In this document: positions 8,616-18,954 of the stretch, piece after piece | Layout of the letters: every line of letters starts with the position of its first letter | Position numbering within the stretch: the stretch's first letter is position 1 | Assembly (NCBI RefSeq): GCF_016599715.1 | Contig: NZ_CP067019.1 | Coordinates: forward strand, 558,001-622,000 | Reading direction: 5' to 3' | Source: Acinetobacter sp. CS-2 | GTDB lineage: Bacteria; Pseudomonadota; Gammaproteobacteria; Pseudomonadales; Moraxellaceae | DNA: 64,000 nt | Notes under the pieces: model-generated | Told to the model about the DNA's origin: nothing | Database searches by the model: none | Seen by the model: the letters and a program-made list of their open reading frames with translations, nothing else | Translations under genes and position numbers: made by a program

Positions 8616-9167
8616 ATGGATTTAAAAAAAGCAAAAATAACGATGTTGGATCTGGATTTAAAAGGTTGCTTGTATTTGAATAATTTTTCACATTCACATA
8701 CGGTAGCCCACTTTTTTAAAATAATCAGCCGTTTTGGCAATGGTTTGTTCTGGTTCATTATGCTGGCCAGTCTATGGGTGCTGGAAGGGGTATTTTATAT
8801 TGTACAAGTGTTATATCTGCTGGTTAGCGGATCTATAGGTACCGTAATTTATAAAATCTTAAAACAAAAAACGGTACGTCCTCGACCTTATCAAGTACAT
8901 CAGGTGATTCGATTGCAAGAACCGCCGCTCGACCATTTCAGTTTTCCTTCTGGTCATACCCTGCATGCTGTCATGGCCAGTACGGTCATGGGTTATATTC
9001 AGCCCATGCTATTGATTTTGATGTTGCCTTTTACCATTCTGGTGGCGATATCGCGGATGGTATTGGGGCTACATTATCCGAGTGACGTGCTGGTAGGCGC
9101 ATTGATTGGTGTCGTGATTGCCGGTGGCATTATTGAGAGTGCGCCTTTTTTTAATATCATGTTATAA
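8616..9167 (+). CDS. PAP2-superfamily membrane phosphatase
   Basis: The 183-residue membrane protein has several hydrophobic helices and the full three-part PAP2 signature: K83-x6-R90-P91, PSGH at 111-114, and S146-R147-x5-H153-x3-D157. These form the active site that removes phosphate from lipid phosphates such as phosphatidic acid, PGP or undecaprenyl diphosphate. The substrate cannot be read from the sequence. AAAGGAG precedes the ATG. It lies directly after a GT4 glycosyltransferase, suggesting joint expression. Confidence 0.8.
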   Translation: MDLKKAKITMLDLDLKGCLYLNNFSHSHTVAHFFKIISRFGNGLFWFIMLASLWVLEGVFYIVQVLYLLVSGSIGTVIYKILKQKTVRPRPYQVHQVIRLQEPPLDHFSFPSGHTLHAVMASTVMGYIQPMLLILMLPFTILVAISRMVLGLHYPSDVLVGALIGVVIAGGIIESAPFFNIML

Positions 9168-9255
9168 AAATGCATGCTGATCAATCAGGAAAATCACGCG
9201 ATTTTCCAAAATTTGCTAAAGTATTGCCACTGATTTGAATATATTAGGAATAGCC

Positions 9256-9456
9256 ATGGGTTTGCGTTGGACAGATACTATTGATATTGCGATTGAGCTT
9301 TCTGAAGCACATCCGGATGTTGATCCGCAATGGATTCGTTTTACCGATTTGCATGCCTGGGTATGCGCGTTACCAGACTTTAGCGATGACCCAACCAAAT
9401 CGACTGAAGGTTTGCTGGAAGGAATTCAAATGGCCTGGATTGATGAAGTGCGTTAA
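9256..9456 (+). CDS. iscX: Fe-S cluster assembly protein IscX
   Basis: This 66-residue acidic protein binds IscS and iron and modulates Fe-S cluster assembly. The characteristic opening is GLRWTDTIDIAIELSEAHPD, followed by RFTDLHAWV and the Asp-rich segment near DFSDDP. ATG 9256 is favoured over 9235 because AGGA lies about 6 nt upstream and the family starts at this point. Here it is far from any isc operon and stands just before ndk. Confidence 0.88.
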   Translation: MGLRWTDTIDIAIELSEAHPDVDPQWIRFTDLHAWVCALPDFSDDPTKSTEGLLEGIQMAWIDEVR

Positions 9457-9567
9457 GCGCTACATCGAAAAAAGCAATTTTTTTACATATCAAAAGCAGA
9501 AAAAAGCCCATTATTCGGTATAATGCGGCAAATTTTCATGTCAACAATTGACTTAAGGAGCCAATCA

Positions 9568-9999
9568 ATGGCTATTGAACGTACTTTATCTATCGTTAAA
9601 CCAGACGCAGTTGCTAAAAACCACATCGGCGACATCTTTGCTCGTTTCGAAAAAGCTGGTCTTCAAATCGTTGCAACTAAAATGAAACACTTGACTCAAG
9701 CTGAAGCTGAAGGCTTCTATGCTGAGCACAAAGAACGTGGTTTCTTTGGTGATTTAGTTGCGTTCATGACTTCTGGTCCAGTTGTTGTTTCAGTTCTTGA
9801 AGGCGAAAACGCAGTTCTTGCTCACCGTGAAATCCTTGGCGCAACTAACCCTAAAGAAGCTGCTCCTGGTACAATCCGTGCAGACTTCGCTGTAAGCATC
9901 GATGAAAACGCTGCTCACGGTTCTGACTCTGTAGCATCTGCTGACCGCGAAATTAACTATTTCTTCGCGCAAACTGAGATTGCTCCACGTACTCGTTAA
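9568..9999 (+). CDS. ndk: Nucleoside diphosphate kinase
   Basis: The 143-residue enzyme balances NTP pools by passing phosphate through a phospho-histidine. The active-site signature NxxHGSD is seen as NAAHGSDS (His near residue 117), preceded by the conserved PGTIRADF. The real start is ATG 9568 ([14 protein letters not shown]), 7 nt after AAGGAG; the longer reading frame is not needed. Codon use is strongly biased, typical of a highly expressed gene. A clear terminator follows. Confidence 0.97.
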   Translation: MAIERTLSIVKPDAVAKNHIGDIFARFEKAGLQIVATKMKHLTQAEAEGFYAEHKERGFFGDLVAFMTSGPVVVSVLEGENAVLAHREILGATNPKEAAPGTIRADFAVSIDENAAHGSDSVASADREINYFFAQTEIAPRTR

Positions 10000-10014
10000 T
10001 ACGCAGTATTCAAG

Positions 10015-10049
10015 CCAGATAAGTGTTATTATACTTATCTGGTTTTTTT
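10015..10049 (+). terminator. Rho-independent terminator of ndk
   Basis: A 10-bp stem, CCAGATAAGT (10015-10024) with ACTTATCTGG (10033-10042), is followed by TTTTTTTA. Confidence 0.9.
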
Positions 10050-10121
10050 ATTCTCTGAATAATTCTCTGCTCAGATATTGAGCTTCTCCTTTCATCTTTA
10101 GGCATGGTTTAGGTAATACAC

Positions 10122-11357
10122 ATGAGTACTGAAGTAGTCGCTACATCAGCAATTTCTGATGCACAGCAACCATCTCCATCCGCTCCGACGCAGCAAAATT
10201 CTGTGGAAAAAGTGAACTTACTTGGCATGTCACGTCCGCAAATGGAAAAATTCTTCGAAGATATGGGAGAAAAGAAATTCCGTGCCGGGCAGGTGATGAA
10301 ATGGATTCACCAATTTTTCGTAACAGATTTTGCTGAAATGACCAATATTTCCGGCAAACTGCGTGAAAAATTGGAAAAGATTTGTGAAATTAAAGCCCCG
10401 GAAGTGGTGCATAAAAACTATTCTAAAGACGGTACCCGTAAGTGGGTGTTCCGTGTCGGGGATGGAGATGGTTCTCTGGTTGAAACCGTGCTGATTCCGG
10501 CAGAAGACAAAACCGGTTCACGTAAAACCTTGTGTATTTCTTCACAGGTCGGCTGTGCACTGGACTGTTCATTCTGTTCTACCGGCAAACAGGGTTTCCA
10601 GCGTGATTTAAGCCAGGCTGAGATCATTGGTCAGCTGTGGATGGCAAATTATTCCTATATGGAAGATGTGCCTGTGGCAGAGCGTGAGCGTTCTGTGACC
10701 AATGTGGTGATGATGGGCATGGGTGAGCCATTATTGAACTACGATGCCGTGCTGAATTCAATGCGTATCATGCTCGATGATTTTGCATATGGCATGTCTA
10801 AACGCCGTGTGACCTTGTCGACTTCGGGCGTGGTGCCAAAAATTGACCAGTTGGCGCAAGATATTGATGTCGCCTTGGCGATTTCATTGCATGCCACCAA
10901 TGATGAGCTGCGTAACGAGCTGGTGCCGATCAATAAAAAATATCCTTTAGAGCAGTTGATTGCAGCCTGTCAGCGCTATATTGCCAAAGATGGTAATGAA
11001 AGTTCACGTAAACACGTGACCATTGAATATGTGATGCTGGATGGCGTAAATGACCATCCTGAACATGCTCAGCAAATGATTAAGCTGCTTAAAAATTTAC
11101 CCAGCAAAATTAACCTGATTCCATTTAATCCGTTCCCGCATGCACCCTATGGGCGTTCCAGCCGTAACCGGATTATTTCTTTCCAAAAAACTTTGTCTGA
11201 TGCCGGTTTTGTGTGTACGATTCGTCAGACGCGTGGTGATGATATTGATGCCGCGTGTGGACAGTTGGTTGGACAAGTGGCTGACCGTACCCGTCGTGCG
11301 GAACAGTGGAAAAAGAAAGTGGCGCAGCAGAATGAGATTCTGCGCACTCAAGGATAA
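10122..11357 (+). CDS. rlmN: Dual-specificity 23S rRNA/tRNA adenine-C2 methyltransferase RlmN
   Basis: The 411-residue radical-SAM enzyme methylates A2503 of 23S rRNA and A37 of some tRNAs. The cluster motif C145-x3-C149-x2-C152 (CALDCSFC) is clear, as are MMGMGEPL (SAM binding) and the C-terminal Cys in DAACGQ expected for the methyl-transfer mechanism. An unusually Ser/Pro/Gln-rich extension of about 30 residues precedes the conserved core. It is first in a run with pilF and rodZ that overlaps or nearly overlaps. Confidence 0.95.
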   Translation: MSTEVVATSAISDAQQPSPSAPTQQNSVEKVNLLGMSRPQMEKFFEDMGEKKFRAGQVMKWIHQFFVTDFAEMTNISGKLREKLEKICEIKAPEVVHKNYSKDGTRKWVFRVGDGDGSLVETVLIPAEDKTGSRKTLCISSQVGCALDCSFCSTGKQGFQRDLSQAEIIGQLWMANYSYMEDVPVAERERSVTNVVMMGMGEPLLNYDAVLNSMRIMLDDFAYGMSKRRVTLSTSGVVPKIDQLAQDIDVALAISLHATNDELRNELVPINKKYPLEQLIAACQRYIAKDGNESSRKHVTIEYVMLDGVNDHPEHAQQMIKLLKNLPSKINLIPFNPFPHAPYGRSSRNRIISFQKTLSDAGFVCTIRQTRGDDIDAACGQLVGQVADRTRRAEQWKKKVAQQNEILRTQG

Positions 11358-11372
11358 TAAAGGGGATGTCAA

Positions 11373-12179
11373 TTGAGAAAGCCCACATATAAATTAGCTT
11401 TTATTACAACAATTTGTATGTCCGCGATTTTTGTTGCCGGGTGTCAGACACCAGCAACAATCGGGAAAAAAGATCCTGAGAAGGCAGTGAAAGTTCGCAC
11501 TCAATTGGCGGCAGAATATATTAAGTCGGGTGACCTGGATTCAGCAAAACGTACTTTGGATCAGGCACTGGAAGTAGATTCACGTGATTCAACAGCAAAT
11601 ATGATGATGGGGGTTTTACTGCAACAAGAGGGCAGTAAAATCAGCATGGACAAAGCAGAGAGCTATTTTAAGCGCGCAATTTCTGCTGATCCGAAAAATG
11701 CACAAGCGCGTAACAACTACGGTACTTATTTGTATCAAATTGAGCGTTATAATGACGCGCTTGAACAACTCAATGTGGCCGGAACTACGTTGGGCTATGA
11801 ACAACGCTACAGAGCATTGGAAAATGCGGGACGGATTTATTTAAAGCAAGGCGATATGGTGAATGCTGAAAAAACATTCAAACAGGCTCTGCAAGTAAAT
11901 CGTGACTCTTATGTTTCAATGTTAGAGTTGTCAGAAATTTTTTATCTCAAACAGCAGACCGCCGCTGCAACACAATTGTATGAACAGTTTGTGCGCAGTG
12001 TCGGTCAAAAGAATCAAGGTGCGCGTGCGCTTTGGATTGGTATCCGAATTGCGCGGGCAAATAGCGACCCAATGGGAACACAGGTGCTTGTCAATCAGTT
12101 GCGCGCGCTTTTCCCCGAGAGTCCGGAATACCAACGTTATCTGCAATTACAGTACAGTACTGAGGCCGTATGGAAGTAA
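11373..12179 (+). CDS. pilF: Type IV pilus biogenesis TPR lipoprotein PilF/PilW
   Basis: This 268-residue outer-membrane pilotin-type protein is needed for PilQ secretin assembly. It starts with TTG at 11373, 7 nt after AAAGGGGA; the nearby ATG at 11366 is out of frame. The signal peptide ends in a lipobox (VAGC, Cys at residue 24). Several tetratricopeptide repeats fill the rest (for example AEYIKSGDLDSAKRTLDQAL and NAEKTFKQALQVN). It lies between rlmN (15 bp upstream) and rodZ (10-nt overlap), the usual gammaproteobacterial order. Confidence 0.9.
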   Translation: MRKPTYKLAFITTICMSAIFVAGCQTPATIGKKDPEKAVKVRTQLAAEYIKSGDLDSAKRTLDQALEVDSRDSTANMMMGVLLQQEGSKISMDKAESYFKRAISADPKNAQARNNYGTYLYQIERYNDALEQLNVAGTTLGYEQRYRALENAGRIYLKQGDMVNAEKTFKQALQVNRDSYVSMLELSEIFYLKQQTAAATQLYEQFVRSVGQKNQGARALWIGIRIARANSDPMGTQVLVNQLRALFPESPEYQRYLQLQYSTEAVWK

Positions 12180-12961
12180 ATCCTAATTCACCGCAATCGA
12201 ATGGTTCAAGCGTAGTACCCACTGCGTTAGGAAATGTTCAGCGTCCAGGCGAGTACTTACGTCAAGTTCGAATTGCACAAAAGCGTGAATTAAGTGAAGT
12301 TGTCAAAGATTTAAATATCCCTATAAAGACTTTGACTGCTTTAGAACAAGATGATTATAAGGCTTTGCCAGAAGCTACCTTTATTAAGGGTTATTATCGT
12401 ACCTATGCGAAGTACCTGAAGGTGGATGCAAGTTCTATCATTCAACGTTTTGATGAAATTTATCAAAATGATACAGGATTGTTGCCCAATCATGCCTTAA
12501 ACAATTCACCAATTAAAATCATGGGTAAGCTACCGGGTTCTAATCGTGATCGTAACAAGAAATGGTTAAAACGTATTCTACTTGCTTTGGTGGCATTGGT
12601 TGTCATCGCTGCTGTTGTGATGGCGATACAAAACTGGTCATCCAGCAAAGATGCCCAGAGCCCTGAAGCAGCACCTGCCGAATCCGATGTGCAGGTGCTG
12701 AATCTGGATAACTCGACTGTGGTTTCGGGCGACCAGCTTGAGTTAGAGTTTAGCCAGCCAACTTCTGTGCATATTGTAGATTCAACGGGTAAAGTGTTGG
12801 CAACAGGCCGTCAGGCATCTACCTTGAAGCTGAATGGTGAAACCCCTTTCCAGATTCGTCTGGATGATGCAGCAGCGGTAACGTTGAAGTTAAACAATGA
12901 AAATATTGCATTGTCACCTTATACCGTCAACGGAAAAGCAGATTTCCGTTTGTCACGTTAA
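12170..12961 (+). CDS. rodZ: RodZ-like cytoskeletal HTH membrane protein
   Basis: The 263-residue protein has an XRE-type helix-turn-helix domain (about 27-95, PGEYLRQVRIAQKRELSEVV...). A basic stretch (RDRNKKWLKR) precedes one transmembrane helix (about 135-154), and a periplasmic DUF4115-type domain forms the C-terminal 90 residues. RodZ links MreB to the cell-wall elongation machinery. The start overlaps the end of pilF by 10 nt, and ispG follows 24 bp later. Confidence 0.88.
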   Translation: MEVNPNSPQSNGSSVVPTALGNVQRPGEYLRQVRIAQKRELSEVVKDLNIPIKTLTALEQDDYKALPEATFIKGYYRTYAKYLKVDASSIIQRFDEIYQNDTGLLPNHALNNSPIKIMGKLPGSNRDRNKKWLKRILLALVALVVIAAVVMAIQNWSSSKDAQSPEAAPAESDVQVLNLDNSTVVSGDQLELEFSQPTSVHIVDSTGKVLATGRQASTLKLNGETPFQIRLDDAAAVTLKLNNENIALSPYTVNGKADFRLSR

Positions 12962-12985
12962 TGAGTCAAGAATAGAGCGATAGCA

Positions 12986-14107
12986 ATGATTGAAAATCCG
13001 ATTAAGCGCCGTCCCACTCGTAAAATTCGTGTCGGTTCTGTGTATGTAGGTGGTGATGCTCCAATCAGCATCCAGAGTATGACCAATACCGAAACCTGTG
13101 ATGTTGCTGCAACTGTTGCACAAATTCAGCGTTGTGTGGATGCTGGTGCCGATATCATGCGTGTTTCCGTACCTAGTATGGAAGCAGCGGCAGCATTCGG
13201 TGAAATTCGTAAGCAGGTGAATGTTCCGCTGGTGGCTGACATTCACTTCGACTATAAAATTGCTTTAGCAGTGGCGGATGCGGGTGCAGACTGTTTACGG
13301 ATTAATCCGGGCAATATTGGCTCGGAAGCAAAAATTCGTGAAGTGGTGGCTGCGGCGAAACATCATGACATTTCTATGCGGATCGGGGTGAATGCCGGTT
13401 CACTGGAAAAAGATATCCAGAAAAAATATGGCGAACCAACCGGTCAGGCACTGCTTGAATCGGCCATGCGTCATATCGATATTTTAGACCGCTTAGACTT
13501 CCATGAGTTTAAAGTGTCGGTGAAAGCTTCGAACGTATTCCTGACTATGGATGCATATCGTCTTTTATCTCAACAGATTGATAATCCACTGCATTTAGGC
13601 GTGACCGAAGCGGGTATCTACCGTACCGGTTCAGTGAAGTCGGCGATTGCTTTAGGTGGTCTACTGATGGAAGGCATTGGCGATACCATGCGTATTTCGC
13701 TGGCGGCCGAGCCTGAAGAAGAAATCAAGATCGGTTTTGATATTTTAAAATCACTGGGTCTTCGTTCTAACGGCATTAACTTCATTGCCTGCCCAAGCTG
13801 TTCACGCCAGGAATTTAACGTGATTAAAGTGATGCAGGCACTGGAAGAACGTCTGGAAGATATTCGTACTCCAATGGATGTATCCGTGATTGGCTGTAAA
13901 GTGAATGGTCCGGGTGAAGCCAAAGAAGCCGATATTGGCGTAGTAGGTGCAAGTCCGCGTTCACTGGTGTATCGTAATGGCGAGAAAAGCCATTTAATCG
14001 ATACCAATCAATTGGTTGATGAAATCGAATCTATGGTTCGTCAACGTGTTTCCGAGCTTGAAGAAGCTAAATCCAAAGAGATTATTCGCACAGGTTTTTC
14101 TGAGTAG
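12986..14107 (+). CDS. ispG: 4-hydroxy-3-methylbut-2-en-1-yl diphosphate synthase IspG
   Basis: This 373-residue enzyme of the MEP isoprenoid pathway converts MEcPP to HMBPP using a [4Fe-4S] cluster. The N-terminal TIM barrel starts at about residue 6 ([14 protein letters not shown]). The cluster-binding C-terminal part contains CPSCSRQEF and a third Cys in [11 protein letters not shown]. The length is standard. The start is 24 bp after rodZ, and hisS begins 3 bp after its stop, so they are almost certainly co-transcribed. Confidence 0.96.
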   Translation: MIENPIKRRPTRKIRVGSVYVGGDAPISIQSMTNTETCDVAATVAQIQRCVDAGADIMRVSVPSMEAAAAFGEIRKQVNVPLVADIHFDYKIALAVADAGADCLRINPGNIGSEAKIREVVAAAKHHDISMRIGVNAGSLEKDIQKKYGEPTGQALLESAMRHIDILDRLDFHEFKVSVKASNVFLTMDAYRLLSQQIDNPLHLGVTEAGIYRTGSVKSAIALGGLLMEGIGDTMRISLAAEPEEEIKIGFDILKSLGLRSNGINFIACPSCSRQEFNVIKVMQALEERLEDIRTPMDVSVIGCKVNGPGEAKEADIGVVGASPRSLVYRNGEKSHLIDTNQLVDEIESMVRQRVSELEEAKSKEIIRTGFSE

Positions 14108-14110
14108 ATC

Positions 14111-15406
14111 ATGAGTTCAATTGTCGCAATCAAAGGTTTTAATGACATTCTTCCAACGCAAACGCCTGCGTGGAGACGTCTTGAGCAACATTTAGCATCA
14201 CTTATGGATGCTTATGGTTACCAGCAAATCCGTTTGCCGATGGTTGAGCAGACCAATCTGTTCAAGCGTTCAATTGGTGATGCAACCGATATCGTCGAAA
14301 AAGAAATGTACACTTTTCTGGACAAAGGTAATCCACCTGAGTCTTTGACGCTGCGTCCAGAAGGCACTGTAGGCTGTGTACGTGCCATGCTTGAGCATAA
14401 CTTGCTTCGCGGCGCCACTCCACGTGTGTGGTATATCGGGCCAATGTTCCGTTATGAAAAACCGCAAAAAGGCCGTTACCGCCAGTTCCACCAGTTTGGT
14501 GTGGAAACGTTTGGTGTGGCAACGCCAGATCAGGATGCTGAATTGATTCTGATGACGGCACGTTTGTGGAAACGTATGGGTGTGGCGGACAAAGTTCAAC
14601 TTGAACTCAACACTTTAGGTGAGTCGGATGAGCGTGCAGCATACCGTGCAGCACTGGTTGAATTTCTGGAATCGCATAAAGCCGATCTGGATGAAGATTC
14701 TCAGCGCCGTTTAACCACGAATCCGCTCCGTATTCTTGATTCTAAAGATGCGAAGACACAGTCGATTCTGGAAAATGCGCCGAAACTGCATGATTTCATG
14801 GGTGAAGAAACCTTGGCGCATTTTGCTCAGCTTCAGCAATATTTGACTGATGCTGGCGTAAGCTTTGTCATTAACCAGAAGCTGGTACGTGGTCTGGACT
14901 ACTATAACAAAACAGTCTTTGAATGGACTACGACGCATTTAGGTTCACAAGGCACCGTATGTGCCGGTGGCCGTTATGATGGTCTGGTGGGGCAATTGAA
15001 AGGCAAGGCTGATCAATCAGTACCCGCCGTTGGTTTTGCCATGGGTATGGAGCGTTTGTTGCTGCTACTTGAACAGGTGGAAGACAATACGCCCGTGCGT
15101 GACTGTGAAATGTTCCTGGTTTCAGACCCTGCAACTCAAGGTCAAGCCTTGGTGCTTGCCGAACAGATCCGTGACCAGCTTGAAGCAGCCAATAGCCGTA
15201 TCCGTTTAAAAACCGGTTCACAAGGTTCAATGAAATCTCAGATGAAAAAAGCCGATCAGGCGGGTGCTGTTTATGCTTTAATCTTTGGTCAGCGTGAAGC
15301 TGAAGCGCAGCACATTCTGGTCAAGGAACTGGCAACAGCAGAACAGACTGAAATTGCAGTGACTGACTTTGTGCCATTTATCATTGAAAAATTTTCTTCA
15401 AAATAA
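14111..15406 (+). CDS. hisS: Histidyl-tRNA synthetase
   Basis: The 431-residue class II aminoacyl-tRNA synthetase charges tRNA-His. Class II motif 2 is visible at [16 protein letters not shown], the histidine-specific motifs at [15 protein letters not shown] and AGGRYDGL, and motif 3 at [13 protein letters not shown]. The C-terminal anticodon-binding domain follows. The start lies 3 bp after ispG. Confidence 0.97.
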   Translation: MSSIVAIKGFNDILPTQTPAWRRLEQHLASLMDAYGYQQIRLPMVEQTNLFKRSIGDATDIVEKEMYTFLDKGNPPESLTLRPEGTVGCVRAMLEHNLLRGATPRVWYIGPMFRYEKPQKGRYRQFHQFGVETFGVATPDQDAELILMTARLWKRMGVADKVQLELNTLGESDERAAYRAALVEFLESHKADLDEDSQRRLTTNPLRILDSKDAKTQSILENAPKLHDFMGEETLAHFAQLQQYLTDAGVSFVINQKLVRGLDYYNKTVFEWTTTHLGSQGTVCAGGRYDGLVGQLKGKADQSVPAVGFAMGMERLLLLLEQVEDNTPVRDCEMFLVSDPATQGQALVLAEQIRDQLEAANSRIRLKTGSQGSMKSQMKKADQAGAVYALIFGQREAEAQHILVKELATAEQTEIAVTDFVPFIIEKFSSK

Positions 15407-15435
15407 GCCGAATAACATAAGGAAAAGGTAATCCC

Positions 15436-16137
15436 ATGAACGCATTGAGTGATGCAGAACAACTTGATAGCTTAAAATCTTTTGCTAAAAAATATGGTTC
15501 TGCCATGATGAGCGGAATTTTAATTGCGTTGATTGCCTTTTTCGGATGGGAATATTGGCAGAAGAACAACCTGGCTGAGTCTCAAATGGAAACAGCCAAG
15601 GTTCAACAGTTGATGGATGATGCAAAAAGTGTCTCAGGCGATGCCAATGCATTTAATGCCTTATCTGCAACTGCGGACAAAATTGTTAAAGAAGCTCCGG
15701 ATTCTGTGCAGGCCATTCAAACTCAATTGTTAATGGCCAAACTGGCTTATGACAAAGCCGATTATGCACATGCAGAACGTGCCTTGAAAAAAGTTGAAAA
15801 TTCAAAAGTGGATGATGTCGGTCTGGTACAGGTGGTTAAGCTGCGTTTGGCTTATGCCCAGCTGGCACAAAAAAAATATGACGATGCCATTAAAACACTG
15901 GCTGCAGTGACCGATTCTGCCTTTAAGGCAACTGCTGATGAAGCACGCGGTGATGTCTATGTGGCTAAAAATGATATCGAAAATGCTAAAAAATCGTATA
16001 TGAGCGCATGGGATGCGTTACTTAAACGTAAGCAAGAACGTCAAATTTTACAAATTAAACTCGAAAGTGTTGGCGTTTTAGTTGATGATCCTGATGTTGA
16101 ACGCCCAATTTTAGAAACACAAGTGGATGAGTCGTAA
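15436..16137 (+). CDS. YfgM-like TPR membrane protein (ancillary SecYEG-translocon subunit family)
   Basis: The 233-residue protein has a short cytosolic N-terminus, one transmembrane helix (about residues 26-46, MMSGILIALIAFFGWEYW) and a periplasmic TPR-like domain (AQTQLLMAKLAYDKADYAHAERAL). Family members associate with the Sec translocon and periplasmic chaperones. The gene overlaps bamB by one nucleotide (TAATG), the conserved hisS-yfgM-bamB-der arrangement. Confidence 0.85.
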   Translation: MNALSDAEQLDSLKSFAKKYGSAMMSGILIALIAFFGWEYWQKNNLAESQMETAKVQQLMDDAKSVSGDANAFNALSATADKIVKEAPDSVQAIQTQLLMAKLAYDKADYAHAERALKKVENSKVDDVGLVQVVKLRLAYAQLAQKKYDDAIKTLAAVTDSAFKATADEARGDVYVAKNDIENAKKSYMSAWDALLKRKQERQILQIKLESVGVLVDDPDVERPILETQVDES

Positions 16138-17285
16138 TGGATAGAAAATACAAAATACCGTTTGCACTAACAATTTTAACATTTGCACTTGCCGGTTGTT
16201 CGACCAATAAAATCAAGGTTGAAGAGGTTAAACCAAATCCATTGCCTAAATTGGTGCAAGCAAAGACTCTTGTTCCCGTATTTTCTCAAAGTGTTTCTTC
16301 GACCACCAAAGCAGACCCGTTACGTTTACGCTTAGATGCCGATAACGGCGTGATTTTTGCTGTCGATCCAAATGGTGAAGTTGCTGCCTATCAGGGCAAA
16401 CAACGCTTGTGGCAGAAAAAAGTGTCTAAGCTGGGCTTAAGCTCGGGTATAGAAGCAGCCGAAGGCATGGTGGTGGTCGGTAATAAAAAAGGTCAACTAT
16501 TTGCTCTGGATCAGGCCACAGGTGAGCAAAAGTGGACAGCCCAGTTATCGGGTGCCATTTTATCTGCGTCACTTATTCAGTCCGGTCGTGTCATTACGGT
16601 TAGCAATGATGACACTGTCTATGCGCATGATCTGGCTACTGGTCAGCAAGTCTGGACTTATAATCTGCCGAATGTACAGTTTAGCTTGCGTGGTGTTGCG
16701 ACACCGGTTGCGCTTGATCCGCGTACTGTACTGATTGCTTCATCCAATGCCTATATTTATGCGCTGGATATCATTAGTGGTGTGCCGCGTATGCAGCGTC
16801 GTGTTGCTGTGAGTGATGGACGTTCGGATATTCAGCGTCTGAATGATCTGGATGGCGATCCTGTTGTGGCTGGACAATTTCTGGTAACAACCAGCTACCA
16901 AGGACAGGTAACGGTGATGGATCTGGCGAGCCAACAAGTGGTGTGGAGCGAAGATGCCAGCAGTATCCAACGCCCGGAAGTCTTTAATAACACCGTTTAT
17001 GTGGCTCAAGCCGATGGAAAAATTACCGCTTATTCACTGACCGCCGGTGAACAATTGTGGCAAAATGACAGTTTACTGAATCGCCAGCTCAGCAATCCGG
17101 TAATTCTGGGTCAGGATCTGGTGGTGGGTGATCTGGATGGCGTATTGCATCTCATTGATCCGGCTACAGGCCAGCTGATTGGTCGTTCAAAAACCAGTGG
17201 TGAAGTGCGTACCCTGCGTGTAATTGATAACCAACTTTATGTAGCGACCCGTAAGGGGGCTTTAAGCATTTGGCAGAACCGTTAA
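16137..17285 (+). CDS. bamB: Outer-membrane assembly lipoprotein BamB
   Basis: This is a 382-residue lipoprotein of the BAM complex that inserts beta-barrel proteins in the outer membrane. The signal peptide ends in a lipobox (LAGC, Cys at about residue 21). The mature part is an eight-bladed PQQ-type propeller with repeated blades such as ALDQATGEQKWTAQL and AHDLATGQQVWTYNL. It shares one nucleotide with the preceding gene and is followed by a terminator, so it closes the ispG-hisS-yfgM-bamB unit. Confidence 0.95.
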   Translation: MDRKYKIPFALTILTFALAGCSTNKIKVEEVKPNPLPKLVQAKTLVPVFSQSVSSTTKADPLRLRLDADNGVIFAVDPNGEVAAYQGKQRLWQKKVSKLGLSSGIEAAEGMVVVGNKKGQLFALDQATGEQKWTAQLSGAILSASLIQSGRVITVSNDDTVYAHDLATGQQVWTYNLPNVQFSLRGVATPVALDPRTVLIASSNAYIYALDIISGVPRMQRRVAVSDGRSDIQRLNDLDGDPVVAGQFLVTTSYQGQVTVMDLASQQVVWSEDASSIQRPEVFNNTVYVAQADGKITAYSLTAGEQLWQNDSLLNRQLSNPVILGQDLVVGDLDGVLHLIDPATGQLIGRSKTSGEVRTLRVIDNQLYVATRKGALSIWQNR

Positions 17286-17331
17286 ATTTTTTTTCAGCCT
17301 TATGTTAAACTAAGCTAACCGTATTTTTTTT

Positions 17332-17376
17332 ACACGGGGGATTGAGTGTTCAATGCCCCGTGTTTTATTTATTTTT
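17332..17376 (+). terminator. Terminator between bamB and der
   Basis: The stem ACACGGGG (17332-17339) pairs with CCCCGTGT (17356-17363) around a 16-nt loop, followed by a T-rich run (TTTATTTATTTTT). It implies that der has its own promoter in the remaining 75 bp. Confidence 0.8.
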
Positions 17377-17450
17377 GGCTAATTATTTCTTCCATTGTTT
17401 CTGATTGTTCAGACCAGACCTACTGGCTGATCTTGAATAAAGGTTAATCT

Positions 17451-18863
17451 ATGAAACCCGTAATTGCGCTCATTGGTCGTCCGAACGTCGGAAAATCAAC
17501 GTTGTTTAACCAGATCACCAAGAGCCGTGATGCGCTTGTTGCTGACTTTGCCGGTCTGACCCGTGACCGTAAGTATGGCGATGCGACATATCAAAATAAA
17601 TCATTCATCGTTGTCGATACTGGCGGTATTGGTGAAACTGAAGGTGGAATTGACTCCTACATGGCTGAACAGTCCAAAACAGCCATTCATGAAGCCGACA
17701 TAATCATCTTTGTGGTAGACGCGCGTGCCGGATTGCTGGCATCTGATGAGCAGATTGCACGTGATTTGCGTACCTTGGGCAAAAAAGTCTTCCTGGTTGC
17801 CAATAAAGTAGATGGTGTACATGCTGAAGCTGCACTGGGTGAATTCTACAAACTGGGTATGGGTGAGCCACTACAAGTTGCTGCCAGTCATGGCCGTGGC
17901 GTACAGCAAATGCTTGAAGAAGTATTGCAAGATGTGCCTGAAGATGAAAACCTTGATGAACATGACCGTGACACAGGCTTGCGTCTGGCAATTATTGGTC
18001 GTCCAAACGTGGGTAAATCGACACTGGTCAACCGTCTTCTAGGTGAAGAACGTGTGGTGGCATTTGACCAGCCTGGTACAACACGTGACTCGATTTATAT
18101 TCCATTCGAACGTGATGGCCGTAAGTACACCCTGATTGATACTGCCGGTGTACGTCGTAAAGGTAAAGTTGATGAAATGATCGAGAAATTCTCGATTGTG
18201 AAAACTTTACAGGCCATGAAAGATGCACATGTTGTAGTGATTGTTGTCGATGCGCGTGAAGGGATTGTCGAGCAAGATTTGCATTTAATTGGTTATGCGA
18301 TTGAAGCCGGTCGTGCGATGGTGATTGCGATCAACAAATGGGACAACATGTCCGAGTATGATCGTAAGCAATGCAAGCTGGATGTGGAACGACGCTTTGA
18401 CTTTATTCCTTGGGCGAAGATTCACTTGATCTCTGCACTGCATGGTACGGGTGTCGGTGATCTTTATCCATCAATTCACCGAGCTTATGATTCTTCACAT
18501 CTGAAAGTGTCACCGGCAAAAATCACGCAAATTTTGAATGATGCAACCGATGCACATCATCCACCGAAAGTTCAAGGTCGTGCCATCAAAATGCGTTATG
18601 CACATATTGGTGGTCAGAACCCGCCGACGATTGTCATTCATGGGAACAAGGTGGATAAAACCCCTGCGGATTATCGCCGTTATCTGGAAAACGTGTTCCG
18701 TAAAGTGTACAAGCTTGAAGGTACACCGGTGAAAATTGAGTTTAAAACCTCAGAAAACCCGTTTGAAGGGCGTAAATCTCAGCTTGATGAACGTACTGCA
18801 GCACGTAAGCGTCGTTATGTTCAGAAGTTTAAGAAAGCCGAGAAGAAATTTAAACGTGGTTAA
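17451..18863 (+). CDS. der: Ribosome-assembly GTPase Der (EngA)
   Basis: This 470-residue tandem GTPase is essential for 50S maturation. Two G domains are plain: the first P-loop GRPNVGKST begins at residue 8, and the second identical P-loop lies near residue 183. Both have DTGG/DTAG G3 motifs and NKxD motifs (NKVDGV, NKWDN). The C-terminal KH-like domain ends in a Lys/Arg-rich tail. A terminator follows immediately. Confidence 0.97.
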   Translation: MKPVIALIGRPNVGKSTLFNQITKSRDALVADFAGLTRDRKYGDATYQNKSFIVVDTGGIGETEGGIDSYMAEQSKTAIHEADIIIFVVDARAGLLASDEQIARDLRTLGKKVFLVANKVDGVHAEAALGEFYKLGMGEPLQVAASHGRGVQQMLEEVLQDVPEDENLDEHDRDTGLRLAIIGRPNVGKSTLVNRLLGEERVVAFDQPGTTRDSIYIPFERDGRKYTLIDTAGVRRKGKVDEMIEKFSIVKTLQAMKDAHVVVIVVDAREGIVEQDLHLIGYAIEAGRAMVIAINKWDNMSEYDRKQCKLDVERRFDFIPWAKIHLISALHGTGVGDLYPSIHRAYDSSHLKVSPAKITQILNDATDAHHPPKVQGRAIKMRYAHIGGQNPPTIVIHGNKVDKTPADYRRYLENVFRKVYKLEGTPVKIEFKTSENPFEGRKSQLDERTAARKRRYVQKFKKAEKKFKRG

Positions 18864-18890
18864 AGACCAGCTTTAAATGGTATTCAAAAA

Positions 18891-18918
18891 GCCCAAAGTG
18901 ATCTTTGGGCTTTTTTCT
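18891..18918 (+). terminator. Terminator of der
   Basis: GCCCAAAG (18891-18898) pairs with CTTTGGGC (18903-18910) around TGAT, followed by six Ts. Confidence 0.92.
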
Positions 18919-18954
18919 TTTAAAATATACTTCTATTTTTGACAGGTGATCTTG

